Assembly (NCBI GenBank): GCA_026874595.1
Contig: CM049318.1
Span: 23,564,456-23,628,455 of the forward strand
Reading direction: 5' to 3'
DNA: 64,000 bases
Source of the DNA: Sipunculus nudus
Taxonomy: Eukaryota; Annelida; Sipuncula; Golfingiida; Sipunculidae
Under the pieces are notes generated by a model. It was not told the DNA's origin. It worked only from the letters and a program-made list of their open reading frames with translations, and did not search any database. Shown here piece after piece: positions 22,190 to 34,449 of the stretch. Numbering within the stretch: position 1 is the first letter of the stretch; each line of letters starts with the position of its first letter. The position numbers were made by a program, and so were the translations under genes.

Positions 22190-24100
22190 TAGCAAAACTG
22201 TTATAAACTCCTATATCTAAAATCAGTCCAAAATGTTTAAAATTCATTATAGATCCCATAAAATTTACATCATTTTAAACCTTGCACAGTGTCCTTTCTG
22301 ATGGTATACATATTTTTGAACTTTTCATTTATTTGAACAGGTTTTGTTACATTGACACAAAACCATAAAATAAAGGTTTAATAGGTACACTATTTTAAGC
22401 ACCATACAATAGTAAGCTACTATTTCAGCAGGCTAATATTTAAACTACAAGACAATATCTAAAAGATTGTTATTTGCTTTGTTTTTCCTCTAATGCGTCT
22501 TCTTGTTGAATAATAAAAATTTTAGATTATTTTATTGAATTAAAATTTAAAATTTCAGTTTTATGTAGATGGAGACATGATAGAGGACAAACACTTTCAA
22601 GATATTGTCATGTTCATTTATATTAGGCTGCTTAGCCAGATAGGTTTAAATGATCAGTGTGGTTCCAGATTGAGCAGTATGCAATGCAATATGCCAATTT
22701 AATGGCGTCATTTTGTTTGATAAATCAATGATTGTTTCCCCTGCATCAGTTGATATATTGAGATATCACTCTGCGCCTTCTCTATTATAAATGATATTAA
22801 CATTCTTGCAGTAAAGTGTGCTAATGGTTTATTTCAGGATTCATGATTATATTAGTGACATCACTAACTGCTGGTATGTGCTACAAGAGTTGATCAAGTG
22901 CTGAATTGCCATTATTTTGAATGGTCATTTCTCCTATGGAGACATGGTAGAGGACAAACATTTTCAATATATTGTCATGTACATTAATATTAGCCTGCTT
23001 AACCAGATAGGTTTAAATGAACAGTATGGTTCCTGATTGAGCATTATGCTTCATATAGTGCCAGTGCCAGAAAGGGGATACACAAATGTTTGGCTTTTGT
23101 AGAGCTGAGGCTTTTCCCTTCTAATTTTATTGCTTTGTTGAATATATATATACATGTATTTAATGAAACCTGTGTGTATAGTTAGTATAGGCATTGAACT
23201 AGCATGTTGAATATTCTGCAGTAGGTTTTTGTATGTCCAGTTGTATCTGTTTGCACAAGAGCAACATAAATAGCTGTAAATATGGTGAAATCTACCCAGG
23301 TTTAAAGTGATGCAAAGCTCTTTGGTTTCTAATTTTCTAAAACTGCTTCTTTTCCAGATATTTTTTAAATTAATGAATTACATTTTCATAGATGATACAA
23401 TAACCAAAAGTAGCGTACTTCAAATAAATAGGCTATATCTAGAATCAGTTAAAAAATGGTTTAAATTCATATTAGACCCCAAAAAGTATACATTATTTTA
23501 AACCTTGTACAGTGTTCTTTCTTTTCTATCTTATCTTTTTCTTTTCTTTTTTTCCCATTCATATTAAAAATTTATTTTAAAATGTTTGCAAATTTAAATT
23601 TTTTAAAATGTCCTCTTATTTTAAACACCCTCTAACAGCAAGCCACTTTCTAGATTACTAATATTACACTACATGATTAAATTACATTTTTGTTGTTGTC
23701 CCTCTGCCACGTTTCTATCCACCCAAAAATTGAAATGTAAAATTATGATTCAATAAAAAATTTAAGATATCTTCTTCAATCAGGAAGATACACAGAAGAG
23801 GAGGAAAAATGGTCTTTAGATATTGTCATGAACTTTAACATTAGTGGCTTACTCTTACTCTTAAAATAGCTTTAAAAAAATTTAATAAAAAAAAAATTAA
23901 AAAGATATAAAAATGAACAAAAGTTAAAAAATTTGTCTACTTTATGGCTTCATTGGTTTAGTATGAATTTAAAACTTTTGTACTGATTTTATATAAAGGG
24001 TTTTGCCAGGTAAGCTGCCTTAAAAAAAAAACCTCTTGCACCGATCCACTTCTAATATACATCGGGTGATAAACTTTGTGGGTCTCCCAGCCTGATTATT
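22190..24100. repeat. Diverged tandem duplication, about 1.2-kb period
   Basis: A segment near 22190-22330 (TTTTAAACCTTGCACAGTGTC) recurs near 23430-23530 (TTTTAAACCTTGTACAGTGTT). A segment at 22566 (GGAGACATGATAGAGGACAA) recurs at 22937 and more diverged at 23800. Hence a 1.2-kb duplication with an internal 370-bp one, in the FLYWCH 3' region. Confidence 0.55.
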
Positions 24101-24639
24101 TTTCATTCTTGATTGCTTAATTAAGAAAAAATAAATGAATCCTTTTGTTTCATTGGTCTGCTCAATATAAGATTTTGTTTAAAGAAAAAGTAAATATTCT
24201 CATATTTTCAACATTGTAGGGTATATGGTCCTTTAGACAAATTTTTTCTCAGTTTAGTATTTTTCCTAAAAGATCAGACTTCCCACTGTGCCTTAATCTC
24301 TTGTTTCCTTCTGTAATGTAAATAAGAATTCTCTTTTAGTTAATTAATGTTGACTTGGTGGGGGAAGGGACTTTTGGATCAGTCAGGTAAATGATCAGTC
24401 ATATTTCATCCATGAAGTACTGATATGAGATATTCTCTCAATTTTCAAGTAACTGATGACTGCATTTGATAGCAATGTCCCCATGCAGTCTTCTATGATG
24501 GTTATTTTTTTTACCAGGCTACTGTATCGGTGATATTAAATCTAGTGTCATATATATATCACTATTTTTGCTTCCTTCCTTCAGGGGGGCTTAAGGTAAG
24601 GGAATATGATTGGAGTGGAATAGAACTTATTATCAGTGA

Positions 24640-25120
24640 TGCAGGACTCGATTCTTGACTGTACTAGAGTCCAGATTTGCAGAAACTCAAACAGAGACTT
24701 GGGACTCAAAAGTTCAAGACTCAGACTTGTACTCAGACTCAGAGGTCAGAACTCAGACTCAGAGGTCAGAACTAAAAAAATCAGCCAGAGTCCATCTAGA
24801 AACCAGAAAAAAACAATACAGAGAGGTACATGTGAACCATTAAAATAATATGTAAAAACAAAAATGAATGCACCAAGCTTGACCTCAACATTCACAGCTA
24901 AGTATAATATGTAAAGTAATATATAAAATCACATTATAAGCTAAACTTTAATCTTTATAGGGGTTTTAATAAAGGCATTTCACTTGGAATTGTTTGTGGA
25001 CTTGAGTTCCAAAAGACTCCTACTCGGGGATCATGGATTTGGACTTCCCAAAGAACTTGGACTTTTGACTCTAGTAGTGAACATGAATTTGCACTTGAAA
25101 GGTATGGACTCCAATATATT
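24640..25120. repeat. GACTC-motif-rich repeat
   Basis: Dense GACTC, GAGTC and GGACTT motifs occur in two blocks (24640-24800 and 25000-25120), with CTAGAGTCC in one and GACTCTAGTAG inverted in the other. Looks like a degenerate foldback repeat. Confidence 0.35.
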
Positions 25121-26132
25121 GCCACTTATTATACAATTAGAACTGTAGTCAGAGCCTACAAACACCTCCACCAGGATGCTAACTAAAAGATTTCTGTGTT
25201 TGTGTGTACTCAGAGTAACGGTTTATCAGAGTAATGTTTCTCCCAGCATATTTTTATGCATCAGTGATCTTTGACTTGTATTCTAAAATAGACTAAAATA
25301 TACCATATTCTGCAGGTTTATGTCAGGTAGAATACACAGGATTAAAGACTATTTTTATTCAAGAAAATTTTAAGTAGTTGCTATGGTATAGTTATATTAA
25401 AGGAAAACATTAAGAATGTGTGCTTGTTTCAGATAGGAGCTGCTTATAATTCATGATTTAGTGCCTGGAATGTTACTGGTGTGCTGCTTCAGCCGTTAGT
25501 CATGCTGAAGGTCAGAGTGCTGTATCCACACGCTTGATTTACACTGTGTTGTATCTAGCATACACCACTTTGTAATCATGATATAAATGTATAGTGCCAA
25601 GTTCTTTTCTTTAGAGGAGACTTCATTACAGCTGATGTTATAGGTTTATGGCAAACACTGTACTCTCTGTATAAATTGCAATTCTAACTGATAAATAGGT
25701 TTAAGTGTATGTTGTGTTATAGTTTAATCAATATTCTACTTTAAGTGATTGATAAGGGTTTGAATTTTTGAGCGTCTGAAGTTAAAGCCACAGTATAGGA
25801 AAAAAGATGATTGCCCCATTTTTATTTCAATCTAATCTCAGGAACCTTTGGTGTCCATTCATGTCTTTTGCATGTATTTAGGTGTTATTAATCACATAAG
25901 GCGTTCTGATAGTTAAGAGATATTGGTAAGCTGGGGATAATGATTGTAATATGAGATATTTCACTTATGAGGGAAAGTATAATCATCAGCAGTTTCATTT
26001 ACCATTTTGTATTTAATATCCACATCAGCATGTATTCACTGTGAATTGCACAATGATAAAATTCAACTGACAACATATTTGGAATTCACTTTTCATGTTT
26101 GGGGTTGTTCTATACTGTATATATGCACTTGT

Positions 26133-26138
26133 AATAAA
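26133..26138 (+). terminator. Probable poly(A) signal of the FLYWCH gene
   Basis: AATAAA followed within 25 bp by a T/GT-rich stretch. The 4.6 kb between the stop codon and here would be long 3' UTR or contain 3'-UTR introns; acceptor-like sites exist near 24595 and 25434. Other AATAAA hexamers exist nearer the stop. Confidence 0.35.
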
Positions 26139-26339
26139 CATTTTCTATAATTCTTTGTTTTGTATAATTTTTGCCGCTGCAAAGAAACGGATTATTTATT
26201 TGAAAGCTCCAGCACCCCATTGTGAAAAATTGCTTCCAACACTCGGCTAAATAATAATAAAATAATAAAAATAATAACCTTCAATATAATTGTCAATTAT
26301 GACACTCAACCTTAGGCCTATCTGTGACAAGCCTTGAAA

Positions 26340-27520
26340 ATGCCCGTTTTTTACATTGAACTGTCAGGAACGATGCAAAGTGTGTGTGTGTTGGGGGGCG
26401 GGGGAGGTTATTGTATCCCCAGACAAAGTCAGGATACTATGTTTAAAGCACAGTCGCGCCACTGCCGCCGTAGAGATTTTGTTTGGATGTAATAACTCAA
26501 AAAATATTTTAAGAATCTTTACCAAACTTGACGTGTATGGATATGAGTGAGCGGACGAAGCCTATTTGAAATGGGGTCATGACCTTTGCTAGGAGAGTGA
26601 CCTTGACCTTGAATAGGCCCATTTTGGGGGAATCACAGAAATTCTTAAATATCTCAAGAAATCTTGCATGGATTGATCCAAAAATCAACTTGACCAAATA
26701 TCTTGGATAGTTTTGTCACGTACTGGAAACTGGTGGCCTTGAATATTGCCATATATGGTGAAAATCACACAAAATCATAAATATCTCAATAAGGGATGCA
26801 TGGATTGGTCCAAAAATCACCACCTGTCCTCTTGTTTTTGTGCCATTTAATACCCTATCATTGCCACTCGACAGTACTGTGACCATTATAAGTCTAAAAT
26901 TACTGGACAGAATGGGCTGAAATTGTGCATATCCATACATCTTGGACACCTCCATCTTGTACTCAAGACTAGTGCTGTTATACACAGTCGTTTTGCCGTG
27001 GCGTCCATCTGTACATGTGCTTTGGGTGAAAATTGCTCATATCTCTGGAGTGGTTCAAGGTATTAGCCTTAAATTTGGCAAGTCTATCCATCTTGAAAAA
27101 TTTTCTCGTTAACCAGACAGGTGGTGCCACCTACCTTGCCGTTTCCATAAAATAAATTAATGGTCTTTTCTCAAGAGTGATTCACCGTATTGGCCCCCGT
27201 ATTTGGTGAAAATATTGTTTCTCAAGTTGATAGATGGAAGAAACCATAGTCGCTTGACAACTGTCAGTATATGCTGCTGAAGATGGGGGGGGGGGGGGTT
27301 AATTGTCTGGGGACATATGGCACCTGCGTTCCCAAGAAATATCTAGTTTTCCATATTTCTCTTAAATATTGAGATAATTTACATTAGGCCTAATTCGCGA
27401 AGGGGCTATCACAGCACCATCCGTTAGAATCTTCGCCAAATGTGTGTACATGGAAATCCAGGCTTTGGCGAGGTTGTCCGGACCTGTCCCTATACGCAAG
27501 AACGGGTGATATGCTAGAAG
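26340..27520. repeat. Fragment of nested-type (H2-like) repeat core
   Basis: Phrases such as GGTGGTGCCACC (27120), GCGTCCATCTGTACATGTGC and GAAAATTGCTCATATCTCTG match the core units at 61.6-63.0 kb. AGGTCAAGGTCA is present on the minus strand near 26600. No terminal structures found. Confidence 0.45.
27282..27299. repeat. Poly-G tract
   Basis: Run of G preceded by GAAGATG. Inside the repeat fragment. Confidence 0.7.
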
Positions 27521-27879
27521 TATTAATAATATGATAAAAATAATGAAATAATTATCAATTATTTCATGCAGCTGCTGGGAGGAAAAGGATAGATTACATT
27601 AAAAGAAATCGAGAAGAAATACCTTTGTAATCATTAATATGCAATTTTTAAATATTTTTTTATTAATAATGACCTATATTTATAAGAGTGGCTGTGAATG
27701 AGTGAGTATGATGTTCTTCGATACGGGCACAGATAAATGCTTTTATTTAGCGAGTTTTTTGGACTGTTCCACATCACAATTTCAGAAATCAACTCGATAG
27801 TAATAAATTTTATATATAAGTTAATGCAACAGCTCTTTAATTAAACGTGCAGTCTCAGTGGACTTGAGTGTGAACCTTT

Positions 27880-28070
27880 TTAGGTTTTGATTGGAACTTT
27901 AAGTACATGGTTATTTTTTTAACTCCAGAGGGTCCTTTTCTGGAACCTTACAGAAGTTCCATTTGGAACCTCTAAAGGTTCATGGATAAACCGCTAGAGG
28001 TTCTTCACAGTCGACTAAACGGGGAACCTTGAATGATTCTTCGAAGAACCCCTTATATATAAGGTTGTAT
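27880..28070. repeat. GGTTC/GAACC-motif repeat
   Basis: At least ten alternating GGAACC, GGTTC and GAAGAACC motifs, with CTAAAGGTTC / CTAGAGGTTC. A self-complementary dispersed repeat of the 'GGTTCT' type seen widely in animal genomes. Confidence 0.4.
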
Positions 28071-28950
28071 TTGAAGGAGAGGAATAATTTAATTTTATCC
28101 GAATGTATTTTCCAATAAATAAGGGAAATCTGCAGGGATTATTGATAAAGTTATTTTCTCCATTTCAGTTGTATTATGTGCATGTTAGATCCACCCAGAT
28201 GAATTTAAAACATGGTATTTACGAAAAATATCTTTTATAATTTATTTTAAAAAAAACACTTTAAACAGTACATGCTAAAAAAACATTAAACCACTCCACA
28301 GAAAACGAGCATTATCACCAAATAGGAGGTTCTCCACTTTCAACGAATACTTCTTTAGTATTTGTGATCAAGAGATTGTGAAACCTTCAGTGTTCCGTGC
28401 ATTTGTAGTGTGTATATATACACCGATACAGATCTATCCACCTGAGAATGATTTGGAAAAATTTATTGTAAAATTCAGGAAACAACGTTGATTGATTCAA
28501 GTAACGACTTTCATCGGAAAACTAGTTACCCAGAGTTCCCATGTCTTCATGAAACTCCAGGATTTAATAACCACAAAAGGAAGTGTAGAAATATCTTTAT
28601 TTAAAAAAAAATTACCAGAAGTCAATAAAATTCATTTCATTTCCATTTATTGTGTTAGTATTAGGTCTAACTCTGCTGCGGTGTATTTAAGAACATAGTT
28701 AATTGCACATTAACATATTTGTGAGGTGTTAGTTTTCATTAAAACAGATAACCATATTATAGAACTGTGTTTCAGCCGGTATGTACTTGTGCATCACCAT
28801 AACATCAAATTGACAGACAATAACATGTAAAATACATAAAGACATACAAGTATATTCTGCGAAGCTGTCTCATTATATGCAGCAATTTGTCCCATGTGGC
28901 TGCGTCATGCATGCGATTTCGTCAACCTTATCCTTATATTTCCATGCATC
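28071..28950. other. Intergenic sequence without recognised feature
   Basis: AT-rich; short open frames (such as 28492-28698) have no recognisable protein. Nothing supported. Confidence 0.4.
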
Positions 28951-31900
28951 CTTTTTTAGCTCAGCTGAGTGAAAGTCAGCTGAGCTATAGCGATCACCCT
29001 TTGTCCGTCGTCCGTCTGGCTGTCCAGATGTCCGTTAACAGGGCACAAATCGTAACCGCTGGACATGGAATCTTCACGCTTAACATCCAGGGAGGTCCAT
29101 GAAAAATCTCCTTGGAAACCTGAGATTAGGTCTCTGTTACCCATATCCTTCGAGCTATGGGGCTCCAAAATACCCCCCAGAATAATGCAAAATTTTATAC
29201 AAAATCTCAAGTATCTGAATAACTACTGCATTGATCACCATGATTCTTTGCCGGAGTATTGAACCTGGGAATGTTCCATCACTTCCTGCAGACTGGTGGT
29301 GCCACCTGTATTTTTTTTCGAATTTTTACGAATTTTTTTTTCTTTTTTTTCAGACCTGCAATAAAACTGTCATCTGTTAACAGGGCACAAATCGTAACCA
29401 CTGGACCTGGATTCTTCAAACGTAATATCCAGGGAGGTCCATGAAAATTCTCCTTGAAAACCTGAAATTAGGTCTCTGTTACCCACTTCCTTTGAGCTAT
29501 GGGGCTCCGAAGTACCCCCCAGAATAATGCAAAATTTGATACAAAAGCTCAAGTATCTGAATAACTACTTTATTGATCACCATGCTTCTTTGCATGAATA
29601 TTGTTCATGGATGTTCCATCACTTCCTGCAGACTGGTGGCGCCACCTTTATTTTTTTTCCAATTTTTACAATTTTTTTCTCTCTTTTTTTCAGACCTGCA
29701 ATGAAACTGTCATCTGTTAACTGGGCACAAATCGTAACCACTGGACCTCGAATCTTCAAACTTAATATCCAGGGAGGTCTATGAAAAATATCCTTGAAAA
29801 CCTGAAATTAGGTCTCTGTTACCCACTTCCTTTGAGCTATGGGGCTCCGAAGTACCCCCCAGAATAATGCAAAATTTTATACAAAAGCTCAAGTATCTGA
29901 ATAACTACTTCATTGATCACCATGCTTCTTTGCATGAATATTGTTCATGGGTGTTCCGTGAATTCCTGCAGACTGGAAGCGCGACCTGTATTTTTTCAAA
30001 TTTTCACGAATTTTTTTTTCTCCTTTTTCAGACATGCAATGAAACTGTCATCTGTTAACAGGGCACAAATCGTAACCACTAGACCTGGAATCTTCAAACC
30101 TAATATCCAGTGAGGTCCATGAAAAATATCCTTGAAAACCTGAAATTAGGTCTCTGTTACCCATATCCTTCGAGCTATGGGGCTCCGAAGTACCCCCCCC
30201 CCCCCCCCACCCGAATAATGCAAAATTTGATACAAAAGCTCAAGTATCTGAATAACTACTTCATTGATCACCATGATTCTTTGCATGAATATTGATCATA
30301 GGATGTTCCATCACTTCCTGCAGACTGGTGGCGCCACCTTTATTTTTTTCCAATTTTTACAATTTTTTTCTCTCTTTTTTCAGACCTGCAATGAAACTGT
30401 CATCTGTTAACTGGGCACAAATCGTAACCACTGGACCTCGAATCTTCAAACTTGATATCCAGGGAGGTCCATGAAAAATATCCTTGAAAACCTGAAATTA
30501 GGTCTCTGTTACCCATATCCTTCGAGCTATGGGGCTCCGAAGTACCCCCCCAGAATAATGCAAAATATGATACAAAAGCTCAAGGATCTGAATAACTACT
30601 TCATTGATCACCATGATTCTTTGCATGAATATTAATCATAGGATGTTCCATCACTTCCTGCAGACTGGTGGCGCCACCTTAATTTTTTTTCCAATTTTTA
30701 CAATTTTTTTTCTCTTTTTTTTTCAGACCTACAATTAAACTGTCACCTGTTAACAGGGCACAAATCGTAACTACTGGACCTGGAATCTTCAAACTTAATA
30801 TCCAGGGAGGTCCATGAAAAATCTCCTTGAAAACCTGAAATAAGGTTTCTGTTACCCATTTCCTTTGAGGAATGGGGCTCCAAAGTACCCCCCAGAATAA
30901 TGCAAAATTTGATACAAAAGCTCAAGTATCTGAATAACTACTGCATTGATCACCATGATTTTTTGCATGAATATTGATCATGGAGTGTTCTATCAGTTCC
31001 GGCAAACTGGTGGCGCCACCTGTATTTTTTCCAATTGTCACGAATTGTTTTATCTTTTTGAGACCTGCAATGAAACTGTCATCTGTAAACAGGGCACAAA
31101 TCGTAACCGCTGGACCTGGAATCTTCTCACTTCAAATCTAGGAAGGTCCATGAATAATCTTCTTTGAAACCAGAATTTAGGTCTCTGTTACCAATATTCT
31201 TTGAGCTATGGGGCTGTGAAGTACCCCCCCCCCCCCCAGAATAATCAAAATTTTGATAGAAAAGCTCAAATATCTGAATAACTACTGCATTTATCACCAT
31301 GATTATGTGCATGAACATTGATCATGGGGTGTTCCATCACCTCCTGCAGACTGGTGGTGCCACCTGTATTTTTTTACATTTTTTATGATTTTTTTTTTTC
31401 TTTTAGACCTGCAATGAATATGTCAACTGTTAACATGGTAAAATTCCTAATCGCTGGACCTGGAATCTTCTAACTTGACATCAAAGGAGGTTCATGAATA
31501 TATCTCTGTGGAAACCTGAAATAATGTTTCTGTTACTCATATTCTCCAAGCTATGGGGCTCGGAAGTACCCCTCAGAATATTAAAAATTTGATACAGAAG
31601 CTCAAGTAGGTGAATAACTAATGCATTGATCAGCATGATTCTTTGCATGCAAATTGATCATGGACTCTTTTTTCAGTTTCCGCAGAAATGGTGGCACTAC
31701 CTGTATTTTTTTTTCCAATTTTTAATTCCAATTTTCTTCTCTATTTTGAAACCTTCAAAGATGTAGTCATCTGTTAACCAGACAAATCATAATGGTTGGA
31801 CTGAGAAATTTTTGAGACTTACAAAATTAGTTTCTTAATTATTTGTGGTGTCATCTAGTTGAGACCTTCAAATGAAGTGGTCTGGCTGTTAATAGGGCAC

Positions 31901-32347
31901 AAACCATAACCGTTGGACCTAGAAACTTCTAACTGTACGTCCAGGGAAATTAGAAATTAGATCATAGTGACCTATATTCTGAAAGATATGTGAAACAACA
32001 TGATTTGAGCACCCTATAGGACAGATTTGCAAGATTGGTTACAGTTCGACCTAGAAACTTCTGATTTGATTAAGATTCAGGGAGGTCCCTGTAAAAATTT
32101 CTTGGAAATTTGAAATTATGTCACTGTGACCTATATTCTGCAAGCTGTGTGAAAGAACATGATTTTAGCACTGTTTTAGTCATATGGACACAAATGGTAG
32201 CAGTTGGATGTAGAATAAAATCACTGTAACCTATATCTAATGTCTGTTGGCAAAATGCATGATTTTTAGCACTCTTGGAGTTCATTTTACCCATTGTTCA
32301 AGGTTCCTTGAATTCAGCTGAGCGTAATGGCCCAAGGGCCAGTTGTT
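28951..32347 (+). mobile_element. AGCTCAGCTGA-family element (A5), complete, 3.4 kb
   Basis: Left end: T run, AGCTCAGCTGA, GTGAAA, then TCAGCTGAGCT, forming a perfect 11-bp stem, followed by GTCCGTCGTCCGTC. Right end: CAGCTGAGCG, TAATGGCCC, AAGGGCC, AGTTGT. Between them about eight core units of 338-352 bp are marked by TTAACAGGGCACAAATCG (29033, 29376, 29717, 30055, 30407, 30749, 31089, 31430) and by GGTGGCGCCACC. Open frames in it are periodic by-products of the units. No replication protein. Confidence 0.75.
29030..31700 (+). repeat. 340-bp tandem core array of A5
   Basis: Successive copies are highly similar in the middle and decay toward the right end. Each has a poly-T stretch after GGCGCCACC and a C-run before AGAATAATG; two C-runs are expanded (near 30196 and 31226). 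Confidence 0.8.
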
Positions 32348-32689
32348 TATTTAATGTATCGGATATATGAAAACAAATGATTACCAGTCTAAATTCGAAT
32401 GAGAAAATCGTGGCGTGTTACGTTACTTGAAGGCGGCTTTCCTTTGCATTTTCCCCGCATCACAAATGCATACGTCTGTTTCCATGTGCGTGTATATGCG
32501 TGAAAAATTAGCTGTGTTTTCGTGTGCATGTGTATATGCGTATACGCATTATCTTCAAAAGTATATATTGGTACAGAGGACCGTGCAGATTTTCCCCAAA
32601 TAGATGCTGGGGTGAAATCATTTACCGGGCATACCACACGCAGACCCAACGCATGCGTGAAAATTCCTCCTGTGGCGATTTTTACGCTT

Positions 32690-32880
32690 GTGCGCTGACG
32701 GACACCACAGATACAAAATCATATATGCGTTTTTTCACGCATGTGAGCGCAAATGAAAACAGCTTAACCCTTTAGTGCGCTGACGAACACCACAGATACA
32801 AAATCACTTATGCGTTTTTTTGGGGTTTTTTTTTCAAGCATGTGAGCTCAAATGGAAACTGCTTCACCCTTTAGTGCGGG
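32690..32880. repeat. Two-copy tandem repeat (GTGCGCTGACG)
   Basis: Units of 85 and 99 bp beginning GTGCGCTGACG and sharing ACACCACAGATACAAAATCA and CCCTTTAGTGCG. The second unit contains an expanded G/T stretch. Confidence 0.65.
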
Positions 32881-33446
32881 GGTTGCATGATGGTCGGTGC
32901 GAGGTTTTAACCAGAGGCAGCCACGTGGTATAACGAAAAGCAAGACAATAAGATAAATTTCCAACTTCGCTAGCACCATAAATGGTCAACGCAATCGTGG
33001 AAACGAATCTGAGCTTAAAATGAATGTACATAAATATCTACAAAAGCGCATATCAATGTATCAACTCCATGCTGGAGTTTGAAATGTCTCATGACTGTTT
33101 ACATAACTAAGTCTTGCCTCTTCTCTTTCAAGCTCTGCTATGTTAAGTAATAAAAACAGTGCACTAATACATCATTTTTATTGTCTTACATCCTGTTGTT
33201 AATAAGGTTTATTCTTATATACCTTTTACTGCATGATGAAATAAATCGCATTTGCTTAATGTAAAGCACACCTTATTTATCTTTCTGGCAGAGCATATTA
33301 TGTTTATCTGTAACTGAAATCACAATACTAAGAGCAAGTGAAATGGAATGTACCAACAAGCTATTGAGTGCATTATTGCTTTTAAGTAAAATATAAAAAT
33401 AAAGTTAATAAATGCAGAACAGTAGCATTAACCACAAAGGTCTGTT

Positions 33447-33495
33447 CATGATATATTATCCTACTTTGTGTAACAAAGTAGGATAATATATTATG
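33447..33495. other. Strong AT-rich hairpin
   Basis: A 22-bp stem with a single G-T mismatch and a 5-base loop: left arm ends ATTATCCTACTTTG, loop TGTAA, right arm starts CAAAGTAGGATAAT. It lies about 950 bp 3' of the NWD1-like stop codon. It could be a foldback remnant or a small-RNA precursor-like structure; no evidence decides. Confidence 0.6.
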
Positions 33496-33499
33496 ATAA

Positions 33500-34350
33500 T
33501 ATAATATCTACATTTTTAAAGATATATACCCATCTATCAACTTCTGTATAAATATACCAAGGCCAGCTTGTTTACACGGTATGAGCCACCCTTTTCGCAT
33601 AGAAAATATTGCATAGCTCTACAATATCACATACACGTAAAACAAATGTTGCATACTAGTTTATGATTTTTTCAATTAGTATTGCACAGTTTCAACTGAT
33701 CTACAAATTCTGAATAAGAGTAATAAAATTTAAATAACCAGTGTGCCTCGGTTTCCCATTGGCTACCCACAACATATCATACTCATCTGTTGAGCCAGAC
33801 ATATCTTTACTATCCGAAGCAGACTACAGCGTGTATTTCGACCACTTGCAAGGACACTGTTGATTTTCTGATACAACAGTATGAAATTTATGCAAACATA
33901 AAGCTGGTATACTGGCGTCGTTCATCTGCTCATCATTTCTGAAAACAATAACCCCAATCTACTTCTACGTCATCTGTATGCAACATGATAACGGTTTACC
34001 TAAGACTCTCGCATATATTTTGAGGTCATACACAATGCTATATATACTTGAACATAATGAAAACTGGGTAACACAAAAGTAATTATAGCTATAACTGATA
34101 AACTATTCTGAAGTCTTAATCACCGACTACATATATAAATTCAGAAACATTCGTGTTCTTCAAAGTTACTGTTGTTTTACCACATAGTCGCAGCAACACA
34201 TGAACACAAGAAAATTCCATTAAGTGGGGTCTAAGGTTATACTGTGAGCATGAAGTAAGGCTGGATGTTCGAGTATGCAAAATTTGTTCATGTTCTGAAA
34301 TATCCACAAAACCGGAAAACCACTAATTCCAAGAAATTTACAACCTCACA
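33500..34350. other. Intergenic sequence 3' of the NWD1-like gene
   Basis: No repeat, gene or RNA signal recognised. Confidence 0.4.
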
Positions 34351-34351
34351 A

Positions 34352-34357
34352 TTTATT
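34352..34357 (-). terminator. Candidate poly(A) signal of the NWD1-like gene
   Basis: AATAAA on the minus strand about 93 nt after the stop, followed by a GT-rich stretch (TGTGAGGTTGT). This would give an unusually short 3' UTR; no transcript evidence. Confidence 0.4.
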
Positions 34358-34449
34358 CTTTATCCATATGAGTTCACTGTGTGGAAGATGACAAATAGGT
34401 CCCCCATGTTAACACTAACGAAGGGGTTGTCTGAACAATGTCCAGTGCA

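Noticed and set aside
28951-31700. Regular direct repeats resembling a CRISPR-like array
   Set aside because: Units are about 340 bp with no short repeat/spacer alternation, the setting is eukaryotic, and the array lies inside a repeat with defined ends.
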